A stretch of DNA of 64,000 bases from Liolophura sinensis (lineage: Eukaryota; Mollusca; Polyplacophora; Chitonida; Chitonidae). The stretch covers positions 17,603,338 to 17,667,337 of the forward strand of contig NC_088302.1 in assembly GCF_032854445.1 (NCBI RefSeq). Reading direction: 5' to 3'. The notes below the pieces were generated by a model. It made no database searches. It was given only the letters and a program-made list of their open reading frames with translations, and was not told the origin of the DNA. Numbering within the stretch: the first letter of the stretch is position 1; every line of letters starts with the position of its first letter. Made by a program: the position numbers and the translations under genes. Shown here one piece after another: positions 12,002 through 24,200 of the stretch.

Positions 12002-12835
12002 GCCAACACTATAAACTTACATCTAGTTCATGTCTTTTCTACAGTATTTTTATACATCTACTCCATTTGTATTAAGTATTTATAGTACCTTTCACTGGTG
12101 TATAAATACAACAAAATACTGCGTATATAGAGAGAGATTTTTATACAGATACCCAATTGGAAGCTCAACCGTGCCATGATATGGCGCGTGTATAAACATC
12201 ATTTATTATTCATATATGGAAAAAAGCTTTTGTCGAAATATATTGCACTGTCCCTAAAGATTTTGTGTCTCTTAAAGTCCATTTGAATGGGAATGTATAC
12301 TGCATGATTTCATTTCATTTCTGTCATTCACCATGAATCTTAAAACAAATACATAAATATACATGTGGAATATAATTGGCGGGAATAGAACTCATGGAAA
12401 GCCTGCATGAAGCTATGATAATACAGAATGGATGGGTTGAAACACCTTTAGAGACAAGCTTCCTCTCTCTACGACAGACCATTACTACCTTATAGACTGT
12501 TAGGGTACGGCCTCTGCCTAAGGAAAGTAAGACAATCCCAACGCTTGTGCTTTCTTGGCAGCGCCTGTTCACCAGGTGATTGTGTGTGATAGATCACGAA
12601 GGGTGTAACAGACTCATTATTTACATTGTGTGAACAGGTAAGGAGCAGCAGACGTCTTGCATTGATTTGCACGGAGATAGCATAGTACATTCCCATAACC
12701 TCTACTTATCACATGCAAGCAATAACGGACGATCATCGATACACAATGGATTTCTCACAGCTCCTTCAGGAACATGCCGGAGAAGATGTTGATTCATTTA
12801 ATCTTAAGATCTTTTTTTGCTTGCGACAGCATATT
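12002..12835. other. Intergenic DNA, no gene seen
   Basis: AT-rich, with short overlapping open frames only. Confidence 0.4.
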
Positions 12836-12837
12836 TG

Positions 12838-13025
12838 TTGCTTTGTTTGTTTTACTTATTATGGTGGGAGGAAACCGGGCAGAGCCCGGCGTAAACCCAC
12901 GATCATTTTGGCAGACCTTTCCACGGACGGCAGGGAAAGGAAGCCAGCATTAGATGGACTTGAACTCACAACGACGCATTGGTGGGATGCTCCTGGGTTA
13001 TTGCGCCGTGCTGGCCCCTCGGAAA
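12838..13025 (-). mobile_element. SINE-A copy
   Basis: Reverse-complement body (TATGGTGGGAGGAAACCGGG, CCCACGATCATTTTGGCAGA) through the B-box-like GGACTTGAACTCAC to the head (GCGCCGTGCTGGCCCCTCGG). The tail is absent. Confidence 0.8.
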
Positions 13026-13230
13026 TATATCCTGACAACTACACACTTGATACTATAGTCCGTAAGATTCGTTTTCTGTATAACGACCGTAGTCTTGTTT
13101 AAAGTTAATGCATTATGACCTGCCGCAGGGAGGCCGCGATCATGACCTCTGTTGTCCCTTACTCATTCAAGGAAACCGAATTTTTTTCAGCAGTAAAGGT
13201 GGGCCGGTGTGGAATTCTCATATCTGGAAG

Positions 13231-13237
<7 letters not shown>

Positions 13238-13291
<54 letters not shown>
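13238..13291. repeat. (GA)n microsatellite
   Basis: About 27 uninterrupted GA dinucleotides. Confidence 0.97.
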
Positions 13292-13293
<2 letters not shown>

Positions 13294-13299
13294 GATGCA

Positions 13300-14475
13300 T
13301 TACAGTTTTGTACAACCAAGATAACGCTATCATTTTATATATATCTGTGTCAAGGAGGTTTTTTCTGTAGAGTCGCTTAATTGTTTGTCTGCCCATATGT
13401 AGGTCAACAACCATTATCACAGGGAATTTGATGAAACTTTGTTCACATCTTGGCTTAAATCAATTGCCAATCCATTAAATTTTGGTGGTGGTTCTCATCG
13501 GGTTTCGTATCCAGTGGTGTTTTAAACGACACTTAATTCACCATTGATAGATAGGATAGAAATGCTGAGTATTGCCCCTTTGTCTGTAGCGCGGGAATTT
13601 GTACGCTCAGCTATGATTGAGGCTTTGCGCACTCGGACTGCCTTCCAATTAATCAACCTGAAATACTACAATGACGTGTGATTCTTCATTTAATTGCTAA
13701 ATTATTTTATAGATTTTATTTCCTCTATATGAAGAAAGAGTGTGTTTATGTTGGACTGGGAATTAAATTGCTTTCTATAAGCATGAAAAAGACTTCATAT
13801 GTGGATTTTTATTCCTGAAAGAAACTGTTGGAAGAATTATTACATAGAATGTCATGAAAATTAATGTATTTTTGACATTAAAATACATACCAGTCATAGC
13901 TATTCCTTGAACTTGGAATGTTTTTAATACATGCATATAATAAGAATAATGGTTACCATTACAATCTGGGATTGTTATTGGAGTATCGATTGTGCGAGTC
14001 GATTATTGTCGTGGGTTGTGAATTATTGAATTATTGGATTATTGACATGGAACATCATTATTGGTTGACGGCTAGTATGCGAATGTCTTTTTCGAAGCAC
14101 AGATTGTACTCGGGAATTCTGCGAGGAAACTGTCGACTCGCTAAGAAGATTTAGGTAACATGACCATGGTCAGTTTTCTGAAGCATAATTAGCGTTAAGA
14201 CAAGTTCACTTCATTTCTATACAACACACGTTGTCATAGTATTTAAGCACTTACTTTGCTAAGTACGCTTCGTGAAGCCTGTCTCTGGTCTAAAATAAGC
14301 CATGGTCGTCTACGTAAGGTTCTTTTATTACGTCGATCAAATTGTTTTTTCAAGTGAGTTGTTGTGATTTACTAACAGTTAGATTCCCACTATTGTAACA
14401 ACAATTTGTTAATGTCTTTTCCATAAAGGACTTTCCCATAGTCTTCAACAGTGAGTTATTGGTTCAATCGGAGCT
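13300..14475. other. Intergenic DNA, no gene seen
   Basis: No coding motif. A short motif near 14263 (GCTAAGTACGCTTCGTGAAG) recurs diverged near 36154 (GCTAAGTGAGCTTCATGAAA), so a dispersed repeat end is likely. Confidence 0.4.
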
Positions 14476-14829
14476 TTAAAGGAATACTGTCAAGAATTTC
14501 TATATTTTGTGCCTCCAGGTTGTTTTAAAAGTTCATATTGGTAGTATTTGGGTCCCTTTAACCATACACGGCCTGTGTGTAGTCGCTTTGCACCGGCAGG
14601 CGAAGAAGACCGCTTGGCTGAATATGCATGTTGTGAATTTCAGAGCGAGGCTGCCGAGTCCGTGACGTCACTGTAAGAAGGTGCTGGCTCGATACGTGCA
14701 TAAGTCATAGTAGAAAGCTGTAAACACGCGACGAAGAAAGCATTCATTTCGACCCGAATTTGCTGTTGTTTGACAAATTTTTGAGAGATACTCATTGCAT
14801 ATATGTTGAAGTACATTTAAGGGAGTTGT

Positions 14830-16237
14830 TTAAAGCGTAACTGTTGCAATACGGAGCGCTGAACATTGAATACTGTCAAACTTAGCTTTAACTGAAGCAC
14901 AAGCAAAATCGTAGGCTTCACATCCATAATCGAACCGTGAACGAATAAGCACTCGATACATTAACAAAAGACAATAAATGTCAGCGCCCCAACATTTCCC
15001 AGGTACAGCTCTCATCAGATTGAGAGCTTTCTGACATTTTCCTACGATGGAATTTACTTGAGCATTCCAAGTAAGTCTAGAGTCAAACAAAACACCCAAA
15101 TAACGAAATGATTGTACCATCTTAACCTGACTACCATTCAGATATACCGACATGGAAGGTAGTAACCTCTTGTTTGTGAAAATTACGCCTTGTGTCTAAG
15201 CTGTTGAAAACTTGAACCCCCATGCTTTACTCCAGGCTGAGATAGCATCCACACCTTCTTGTATGTACTTTCTAGCAAGCAGAAGATTTCTTGTACCATA
15301 TGGCTTTATCGTCTGCAAATAGCGAACGGCTTAAATTAGGATTCAACATTTCGGGGAGGTCATTTATGGCGATGTTGAAGAGAGTCGGCGATATTACGTT
15401 TCCCTGGGGCACCCGTTTTCAACATGAACAGGATGGGAATAGGATTTGCCTATACGTACCTGAATTAGCCGATCAGACACAAAACTTTTAACCCAACCAA
15501 ATAAGTTACCACCAATACTAAGGTCTCTCATCTTCATCAACAGGCCGTGTTTCCACAGCATATCATAAGCTCTCTCGATGTCCAAGAAAACTGCAAAGAC
15601 GGACTCTTTATTGGCCAAGGATCTAAGAATGGTTGACTCAGGTGTTACAGTATGATCAGTGGTGCTTCTGTTAGCCGGAAATCCGCTTTGGTAGGGCAAA
15701 GGAATGTTGTATTTAGTCAGAAACCAAACCAGCCTGGAATTCACCACAGTCTCCATGACTTTACAAAGACAAGACGTCAGTGCAATTTGTTGGTATGATG
15801 ACGGAAGCGATGCGTTTTTCCGGGTTTGGCAATTGGAACTACTGTTCCCTCTTCCTTGCTAATGGGAGATACATTTTATTCCACACAGAATTGTACAGAA
15901 CTAACATTTACAGAACGTTCAAACATTTATCTGACAAGTTTTTAATCATTGAGTAACTTATGTTGTCTTCTCCGGGAGAAGAGTCCTTCTTAGCTGAAAG
16001 AGAACTCAGGGAATGAAAACTCTTTATTTGCTGAGTACAGAACAATCTGCACAGCATATGTAAATTATGAACGACAACGAAACCTAGTTTTGGTTGCCGT
16101 GATTCAGAGGTTTGTATTACCTCCCGTGTTATCTTGACAATGTTTTCACCGCTGTGTCTGCTTGAGCAAAGTTTGTTGGCGCGATTAAAACCACTACAGC
16201 CGGGATGTCCGCGGTCTCGAATAGCAAAGAAATTCAT
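14830..16237 (-). pseudogene. Degraded non-LTR (LINE, Jockey-like) reverse transcriptase
   Basis: Read from 16237 down, fragments in several frames keep the order of a reverse transcriptase: SPGEDNISY (finger region), METVVNSRLVWFL and YQSGFPANRSTTDH, palm motif A (VFLDIERAYDMLWKHG), NGCPR (motif B), FADD (motif C, in a shifted frame near 15310), then FRYLGVLFDSRLTWNAQVN and the C-terminal connection LIRSRFDYGCEAYDF. Frameshifts and stops interrupt it, and neither an endonuclease domain nor a 5' end was seen. It is an inactive copy. Confidence 0.85.
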
Positions 16238-16320
16238 TTATTTATTTGGTTGGCGATTTAAGCCATACTCAAGAATATTTCATTTATACTACGGTGGCCA
16301 CCATTATGGTGCTAGGAAAT
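16236..16320 (-). mobile_element. SINE-A 3' fragment
   Basis: Tail complement TTTATTTATTTGGTTGGCGA followed by CATACTCAAGAATATTTCAT and GGTGGCCACCATTATGGTG. It abuts the LINE fragment and lies inside the TTAA element. Confidence 0.7.
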
Positions 16321-16838
16321 CGCAAAATAGCAAGGAATTAACGGAGATAAAATTTAGTTACCAGCTCAAATTGTCGGTCCGAAAATCGTTGGTTTCGGAC
16401 AGCTGTCGCCGTGGTCAGACTCGCTGTGAAATGAATGAGGGGAGCGGTGTACTCGGCTGATTTCCTGAGCTCCACGCGGTGAATCGGTTCGTATAGGATC
16501 ATACATGTACGGGTCGATAGGTGTCATGCACATTGGAATTTCCGGTATGTCTGTTTCACAGTCTGACATGATATTGTTTTGGAATTGTCTCGAAGATTTG
16601 ATTTGGTATAAGTGAACAGTTTTGTTCAGTATGAGCCAGTTCTTACGTCAGCGAGATCACGTAAACGGGCACCTCATGAACTCGGCTCTGGCTGACGGAT
16701 CCTTGTCAGGAGAGCCAATCGTCGCTGCGGGAAGCGTGGGAGGCGGTAAAGAAACATGCAGATTCGTTATAATGAGGGCTTGTGGGTTGATTATTAAATA
16801 AATACCGATGATCATAAGTGTTGACAGTATTCCTTTAA

Positions 16839-18287
16839 GTCTTCAGGGGGCCTTCTTAACATTTGTGCCTTTTGTCTTGGTTTACTTTTGTTGCGCTTTA
16901 AAGATTGATAGTACTGAAGAATCCCTTTAGTGTTGGTCAGACAAAGTTATATTATCATCTGCCTCAAAAGAAATAAATATTTCTTGATCATATGACTTTA
17001 CACTGTATGTTCACAAAGTATAAAAAAAATATCAGATAGAGAAACTAAAAGCAATAGAAAAGTGGACATACATGTATGTGCCTAAGAGATGTTTAACATT
17101 GCAAATGATGGTTGTTTCCATTGAACCGAAACACTCACGCTGAGTAATTCTAGACCAGTGACGTCCAATATATTGCAATTAACATCACTGCATTTTTTTA
17201 TTATATTTTGTTGTTTTTTTTTTGTTTGTTTGTTTGTTTGTTTTGTTTGCTAATTCTAATAAGCACCATGGCGTGTAAATTGCTATAATTTATGCATTTA
17301 CATGAACAGTTAGAATAAAACCCTGACTGAGGTAAATCGACTAGAGGCCGTATTTCACCGGTGTTACCAATTGTCAGCTATCACACATTCGTCGCTACTC
17401 TCGTTTTACTCTCCATTCTGTGCGTCTTTAATTATCATGTATGATGAGGACATTTAGTGTGCGAGCCAAACATATGATGTCTGACAGTGTGCTGATATAA
17501 CACAAAACTTGTTTAGATTTCGACCGCGGCCCGGACAGGAAGCCAGCATGAGCTGGACTTGAACTCTCAGCGATTGCATTCGATATCTATTTAACAAATG
17601 CTTTCTGTATTGTTTTATTTTCACGTGACAATTGTGTTAGATAGTCCATTTGCTTTTTTGTTTCAAATTTAATGCCGAACGCAACAATACTGTACATATG
17701 TACGATGCCGGGTCGGAAGTAAACCACCGGCGTTCGTTAAGTGACCCATAGGCTTTCCCGCACACGAGCCGCAGATATTGGTAAAAGGCTAGTGATCCAT
17801 ACGGTCATACATCATTTGAACACAAGTCATAAGTAGAAAACTATTCGAAATTTTACGTGTAAATATGTCCCTTCACCTGGTTGCAGTTAGCTATACAAGA
17901 CATATCATTATAAAATAAGTTTCGAAATAATAAATTCACTTTAGTAATATACTACTACAGTAAAATCTGCACACTCATAACCTGATATTAAAACAAATAT
18001 TAAGTTTCGAAATAATAAATTCACTTTAATAATATACTACTACAGTAAAATCTGCACACTCATAACCTGATATTAAAACAAATGGACTTCATATGAAGAA
18101 TTTTACTAATGCGACTTATCTGCATGCATCATTCAAAAGCCAGTTTAAAGACTTAAGGGTCTAATAACCGTTAACACTCTTTGTGTGACTGAAAAGAGTG
18201 GAAATGTGGGATAAACTGTGCCTTTTTGTCCTGTTGTTAAACATTTTCATGGCAGAAAATGACCGTGAACAAAATAAGGTCTCTACT
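16839..18287. other. Intergenic DNA downstream of the MFS gene
   Basis: Holds a (GTTT)n tract at about 17215-17250, a small SINE-A head fragment on the minus strand (17520-17580, with GCTGGACTTGAACTC), and an 85-bp duplication at 17918-18083. No gene seen. Confidence 0.45.
17918..18083. repeat. 85-bp tandem duplication (2 copies)
   Basis: AAGTTTCGAAATAATAAATT starts at about 17918 and again at 18003. The copies are near-identical through CTCATAACCTGATATTAAAA. Confidence 0.9.
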
Positions 18288-21200
18288 CTAATAAAACCGA
18301 ATTGAGATACATGTGAAAAGTTGAATTACGCCCAAACTAATACCGAGAAATGAAAACATTATAAAAGACAAGCGAAAACGATCTTTCTCCTGACAAAGGC
18401 TTCCGGTTTCACTATTATCATTTATCTGGAGATCATACAGATATCCGGTGAGAATTTGAAAGATAATTTGAAAAGTGCCACCTATGGTGAAAAGTGCACT
18501 GGTTATGAGGCCGTAGTATTGGCGTCCAAACCTAAGAATCAGAAGAGACACAGGCATAGGATAAACTATCCCCTGAGATATTCCAATCAGAAAGCTCATG
18601 GTCATAGTGACAACCGGACCGACAGAGAGTAGACCCAGAACTACTGCTGCTGTGAAATTTACGCAGGCAGTGATCAAAATCAACAGTCCGCAGGTCTCAG
18701 ATGAAAACTTATCGAATACCAACCCAGAGACGATTCGGAAGACGACAACAGCCAAAGATAATATATACACGGTGTTTTGAGGATTGGCCAAACCTGAAGC
18801 TTGTGCCATGACAGTTATGTTAGCAACGCATGTGTAAGTGCAGCCGAATAACAAGGCTGACGACCAAAAGACAACATGGAAATAAAACGATTGTAAAAGT
18901 TCCTTCAGCTGTTCGGTTGACATATTTTCTTCCACACGACGACGATTATATCCCTTGCTTTCAGTTACTTCATCATTGCCACTTCTATAACCCTTGTTGT
19001 CAGTCACTTCTTCATTGCCACGGCTATAACCCTTGTTGTCAGTCACTTCTTCATTGTCACGGTTATAACCCTTGTTGTCAGTCACTTCTTCATTGTCACG
19101 GCTATGTTACTTCCTTATTGTCACGGTCATAACCCTTCTGATCAGACAACTTTTCTTGACGGGGGTTATAACCCTTGTGGTCAGGCAATTCTTTCTGCAT
19201 GCTTTCATAACTCATGTGATTAGACAACTCTTCTTGGTGGGGGTTATAACCCTTGTGGTCAGGCAATTCTTTCTTACTGCTTTCATAACCCTTCTGATCA
19301 GACAACTCTTCCTGGCGGGGGTTATAAACCTTGTGGTCAGGCAATTCTTTCTGCCTGCTATCATAACCATTGTGGTTAGACAATTCTTCTTGGCGGCGAT
19401 TATAACCCTTGCGATCAGGCAGTTCGTCATACCCGCAGTTATAATCCTTGTTATCACATAAATCTTCCTGATCATGGTTATAACCCGCATGATGACGCAG
19501 ATCTTCTTGGCGGCGGTTACAATCCTTGTAATCAGGCAATTCCTTATAACCATGATTATTACCCTGAAAATCAGGCAAGTTTTCATAACCGTCCTTGTGA
19601 TTTGGCAATTCACCATAGGTGGAATCTTTTGTGGTGTCGTGTCCTTTGGCGATTGGATAGAGAACAACCAGTGCAAGGCCGATTATAATTATCGACATAA
19701 TGCACGAAAACAGGAACAAACCGGTTAGATTTTCGAAAAAGAATAGTTCCAGCAAACCGCAGAGAATCACTTTTGACAAGCAGATTGTGGCACTGAACGC
19801 CCCAGCAAGTTTCCCAGCATGCTCCTTGGAGAAGTTTCTCACGCATACACTACTGATAACGACATACAAAATGAACGAGCTTGCCGCTGCACGAAGGGAT
19901 AAAAATAAAATGAGAAGTTGTTAGACAAAAGTCCATTTAACAGACACAGCTTTCCTGCTTAAACGACATAGAGTCGTTATGCTATGATCAAGATGAATTT
20001 TGATACATTTATTCAAGCCTGAGATGGTCCATTCAGTATCCCTTCAAAGTGAAAAACACCCTTAAACAAGCAGGTGTCACTGCAGACCATATTGATTTAT
20101 TCGATTGTTTTCGGAGTATTAAAGAAAGGTCGTACGTGGGAATATCTGCCAGAATCCTGCGGATGGTCATGGGCTGACCCCAGGCTCTGTTCGGTTTCTT
20201 CATCTAAGTGAAATATTCGCGTACGCCGTAAAGCAACAATCAAATAAATGAAGTGAAAATTTCCATCAGTTCCATCAGTTATAACCTCGAAATGTTAGTA
20301 ATGAAATCTTTCTTTTTTGTTGTTTTACGCCGTACTCAAGAATATTTCACTTATACCACGACGGCCAAAATTATGGAGGGACAAAACCGATCACAGCCCG
20401 GGGGAAACCCAAGACCACCCCGCAGGCCACGTACGACTGGAGAGGAAGCCAGTGTGAGCTGGATTTAAACTCACATCAACCGAATTAGGGACTCTCCTGA
20501 ATCATTGCGCCGCGTTGGCGTGCTAACCACCTCGGCCACGGAGACCCTCCCCACCCCCTCCCAACGAGTTGTTATACATCCCTATACTTACACAAAAGGA
20601 GCTGTAATACAATCCTGTACGTACACAGAAGGAGTTGTAATACAGTCCTTTGCTTACACAGAAGAAGCTGTAATACAGCCCTATGTGCGTGCACAGAAGG
20701 AGTTGTAATACAGCCCTGTATGTACACAGAAGGAGTTGTAACATAACCCTATACTTACACAGAAGAATCTGTAATACTGTCCTATACGTGCACAGGAGCT
20801 GTAATACAGTCGTATACATGCACTGAAGGAGCTGTGATACAGCCTTAGGCCTATGCTTACACAGAAGGAGCTGTAATACAACCCTATATACCTACACAGA
20901 GGAAGCTGTAATACAGCCCTATACTTACACGGAAGGAGCTGAAATACAGTCTTATACATGCACTGAAGGAGCTGTAATACAGCCTTATACTTACACAGAA
21001 GAAGCTGTAATACAGCCCTATACTTACACAGAAGGAGCTGTAACACAACCCATACTTACACAGTCCTATACACGTACACAGAAGAAGTTGTAATACAGCC
21101 CTATGCTTACACAGAAGGAGCTGCAATACAGTCCTATATACGTACACAGGAGAAGCTGTAATACAGCCCTATACGTACACAGAAGACGCTGTAACACAAC

Positions 21201-24200
21201 CCTATACTTACACTGAAGGAGCTGTAATACAGTTCTATACGTACACAGAAGACGTTGCAATACAGCCCTATACTTACACAGAAGGAGTTGTAACACAACC
21301 CTATACTTACACAAAAGAAGCTGTAATACTGTCTTATACGTGCACAGAAAAAAGCTGTAATAGAGTCCTATACTTACACAGAAGGAACTGTATCAAGTAT
21401 ATGATGACAGGCCGGCTGTGCACAATATTGTTATAGTGACAGGCCAGGGCGTACATGCCATTCATTGATGACGTCATTAGCCAGATGATCACAAAAGTGA
21501 GGGGAAAGCCAAAAAACCGCAACATAAACGTCTGCACGAAAGTCACCATCGCTCCAAATGTGTACATGGAGGCCATGATTTCCACTGGAAAACAAGTAGG
21601 AAAACATTGAAGAGACATTGGAACACCTGGGATACCAAAATACCAGACTTTAAAAATGAGATTTGTAGCTGCCTCACGTGGTTGGCTCGGTGTCAGTATA
21701 ATGTGGCTGTTTGCGTGAGGTCATGTCAGTTGTTTTCGGCAGCACTTTGCCAACAACACTTTAAATGTGGCATGGATGATTAATACATATAGGAGACACC
21801 TGAAAAGGTTTGACATGTCACACAATGTATCAAAATGCTAAACGCTATCAGCAAAATCCACAAAGTGTCTGTTTCATGATGTTTAATTGTTAACCACGAT
21901 TAGCGTAAACACGTAAACACGTGCCACAGGGCATTTGTATGAGCATATCCGTGCTAAACATAAAGATGACACAAAGCTAAGCACTTATCTTTCTAAACAT
22001 GTAGAATTGCTTCAGAGAAAAATAAGCACATCATTAAGAGCATATGTAAAAGCTAAACATGTCTACATGACGATTTTTATGACGCTATTATTTAGTTCAG
22101 TTGCTAACAGAATATGTGTAGTCTAAACGTGTGTAGGCCCCAACCGTCCTATTTGCGCATGCTCGCCGTGGTGTACGTCATCTTATTGAAAACAAAGCTG
22201 GTCGTCTGCTCATTTTTGGAAAAGAAGATGTCGAGAAGTGTCACTATATTTGTTAATTGCAGAACTGGTGTGTATTGATTGTCTTTATCTTTTCTCATTG
22301 CTGCACAATTTATATTGTGACGTGCATCATTATATACGTGCGTAGTTCTTGTGACGAGTAGTGATGCGGTCGTTGTGTTGTAGTTGTAGGTTAGGTAGAT
22401 CTGAGATTTATTTCATTCTTCCCACCTTACCTTTCAGAAATACTGAAAAAAGTAAAACGCCCTTGACAAACAGTCTACAGTTCTATCCAAACCCGGCAAA
22501 ATTCTGATACATTCTAATTAGCTTCAAAATAGCATTACTTACAGCCACATGCAGGGTCATTTGAGCAGTCAGTGTATTAATCACCATGTATGTGTATGAT
22601 GACTCGCATGTTTATGAAATATGATCGATGCTGACTCCATCGCCAAACTTTTCAGATAATTCTTGAGGAAAGGACTGCCAAGCAATGTATTCAGAAATAA
22701 TGAACTGATAAACTCGATTATTTGTTTTCAGTAAACCAACTTTGAATCGAAGAAAGGCGATCCGCTAGATTTTGAAGTAAGTTTTAATCGATTAAAAGTG
22801 TGTTTTCCTTGATTTGAGAAAATTTTGTCACACCGGCAGGAATCGAAGAGAAATCCTAGCTAGAATGTAACAACATATCATTGAATGTCCATGGCGGCAT
22901 GTACCGGAGCACTAACTTGCCGGAGGGATACATGTAGGCCTACCATCCACCTGTGTATTTATGTGTACCAGGCACCACAATATTGATATTCATTGTCAAC
23001 AGCAATATATCGAAAATATTTATTTATTATTTCATTTGCGTTTCCAAAGGAGTGACAGCCAAATGTAAGTTAAATGAAATGAAGCATGGTTATTAAAAAG
23101 CTGTATATTATATTCCTTGTAGTAAACCAGTTCTACTGATTGAAAATAAAATGAAGTCACTTATTTGTGCTTCAGATGAATTGAAGTTGTTGAAAGCCCG
23201 GAGAAGACAATGTGGAGAAGTTCTACAAACTTCACCCATTCATCACTGTTGTACAGGTAATACAGATTGCCATCTTATTTTACCCTTGTACATTTGCATA
23301 TCATTATGACTGCATTTCTTGTTGAAAAAAAAGAGAACTTTATGGTTGAAAGAGAGCAAGGTCACAGTATCACCATGTATATTGTACAAAAAATAATGCA
23401 AAATCCTTGCTATTTAAAACCCACAGCCTGAAAGTAAATGAACACGCAAACTTTACTGATGACTGAGAATTGTGTGGGATGTTAAATCTCACAAGCTAAT
23501 GAATTCCATGCCAGGTAACTCTTTACATTAATAACATATTTACGAGCAATAAAGAACTTTACTGTATGTTATGAGTAAATTACATCTGATAATTCCATCT
23601 AAAAAAAAGTGACCAGAAGAAATGTTAAGTTCAAATGCTGGGAACTGCTTTGGTACATGTATATCGCATAATTTCATTAATTAGAAAATTCATTGCTTCA
23701 CATCTTGTTTTATATTGACTGTTCTTTAGCACATACATTCTGTTGCAAGTTTTTAAGGTCATATTGCTCTTCAGGGTTGGCTTCGGCATCTCTCATCAGT
23801 AATTTGAGTTCAACTCGCAGATAGGTGGCGCGTTTCAACCAATGAAGTGCTGAGCAAAGAAGGTGTTGTGATCTGTTAGATTATTCGTCTTAAGTGTGCA
23901 CATCTGACGATAATCACACTTGGATTTCTCTAGGAACAACTTGACGTGTGACTGAAAGTATGTGCTGAGCATGCGGGATTCAGTGATTGGCTTAGTTAAG
24001 ACTCGCCTGTGACAAAGTCTACCTACACTCACCTGCAGTGTACTGTAGCAAAGCAAATGCGAAGCAAATGTGACGTCGGATTTGTAAAGGTTGTAAACTG
24101 TGGCACACAGAGAGTCATTTCATTATCATAATATCAGGACAAGGCTTGCAGTTTCAGTAGTTAATTCCCTGCAAATAATGTTTTCCTGGACAACGTGAGT

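Larger units (their letters stand above)
14480..16834. mobile_element. 2.36-kb TTAA-flanked inverted-repeat element
   Basis: TTAA at 14476-14479 is followed by AGGAATACTGTCAA. The exact inverse TTGACAGTATTCCT ends at 16834 and is followed by TTAA (16835-16838). A TTAA target duplication is typical of piggyBac-type transposons, but the termini do not let me assign the family and I see no transposase. The interior holds a degraded LINE reverse transcriptase (14830-16237) and a SINE-A tail (16236-16320), so it looks like a non-autonomous element that took later insertions. Confidence 0.65.

Noticed and set aside
14830-15756. Functional reverse-transcriptase gene
   Set aside because: Split across frames with stops, and no endonuclease domain. 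A dead LINE fragment.
19072-19461. Plus-strand hydrophobic repeat reading frame opposite the MFS loop
   Set aside because: Antisense shadow of the 39-bp coding repeat. The minus strand has the membrane domains and splice-phase support.
20523-21314. Several minus-strand frames of leucine/tyrosine/cysteine-rich repeats
   Set aside because: Produced by translating the 35-bp intronic minisatellite. No start context or domain.
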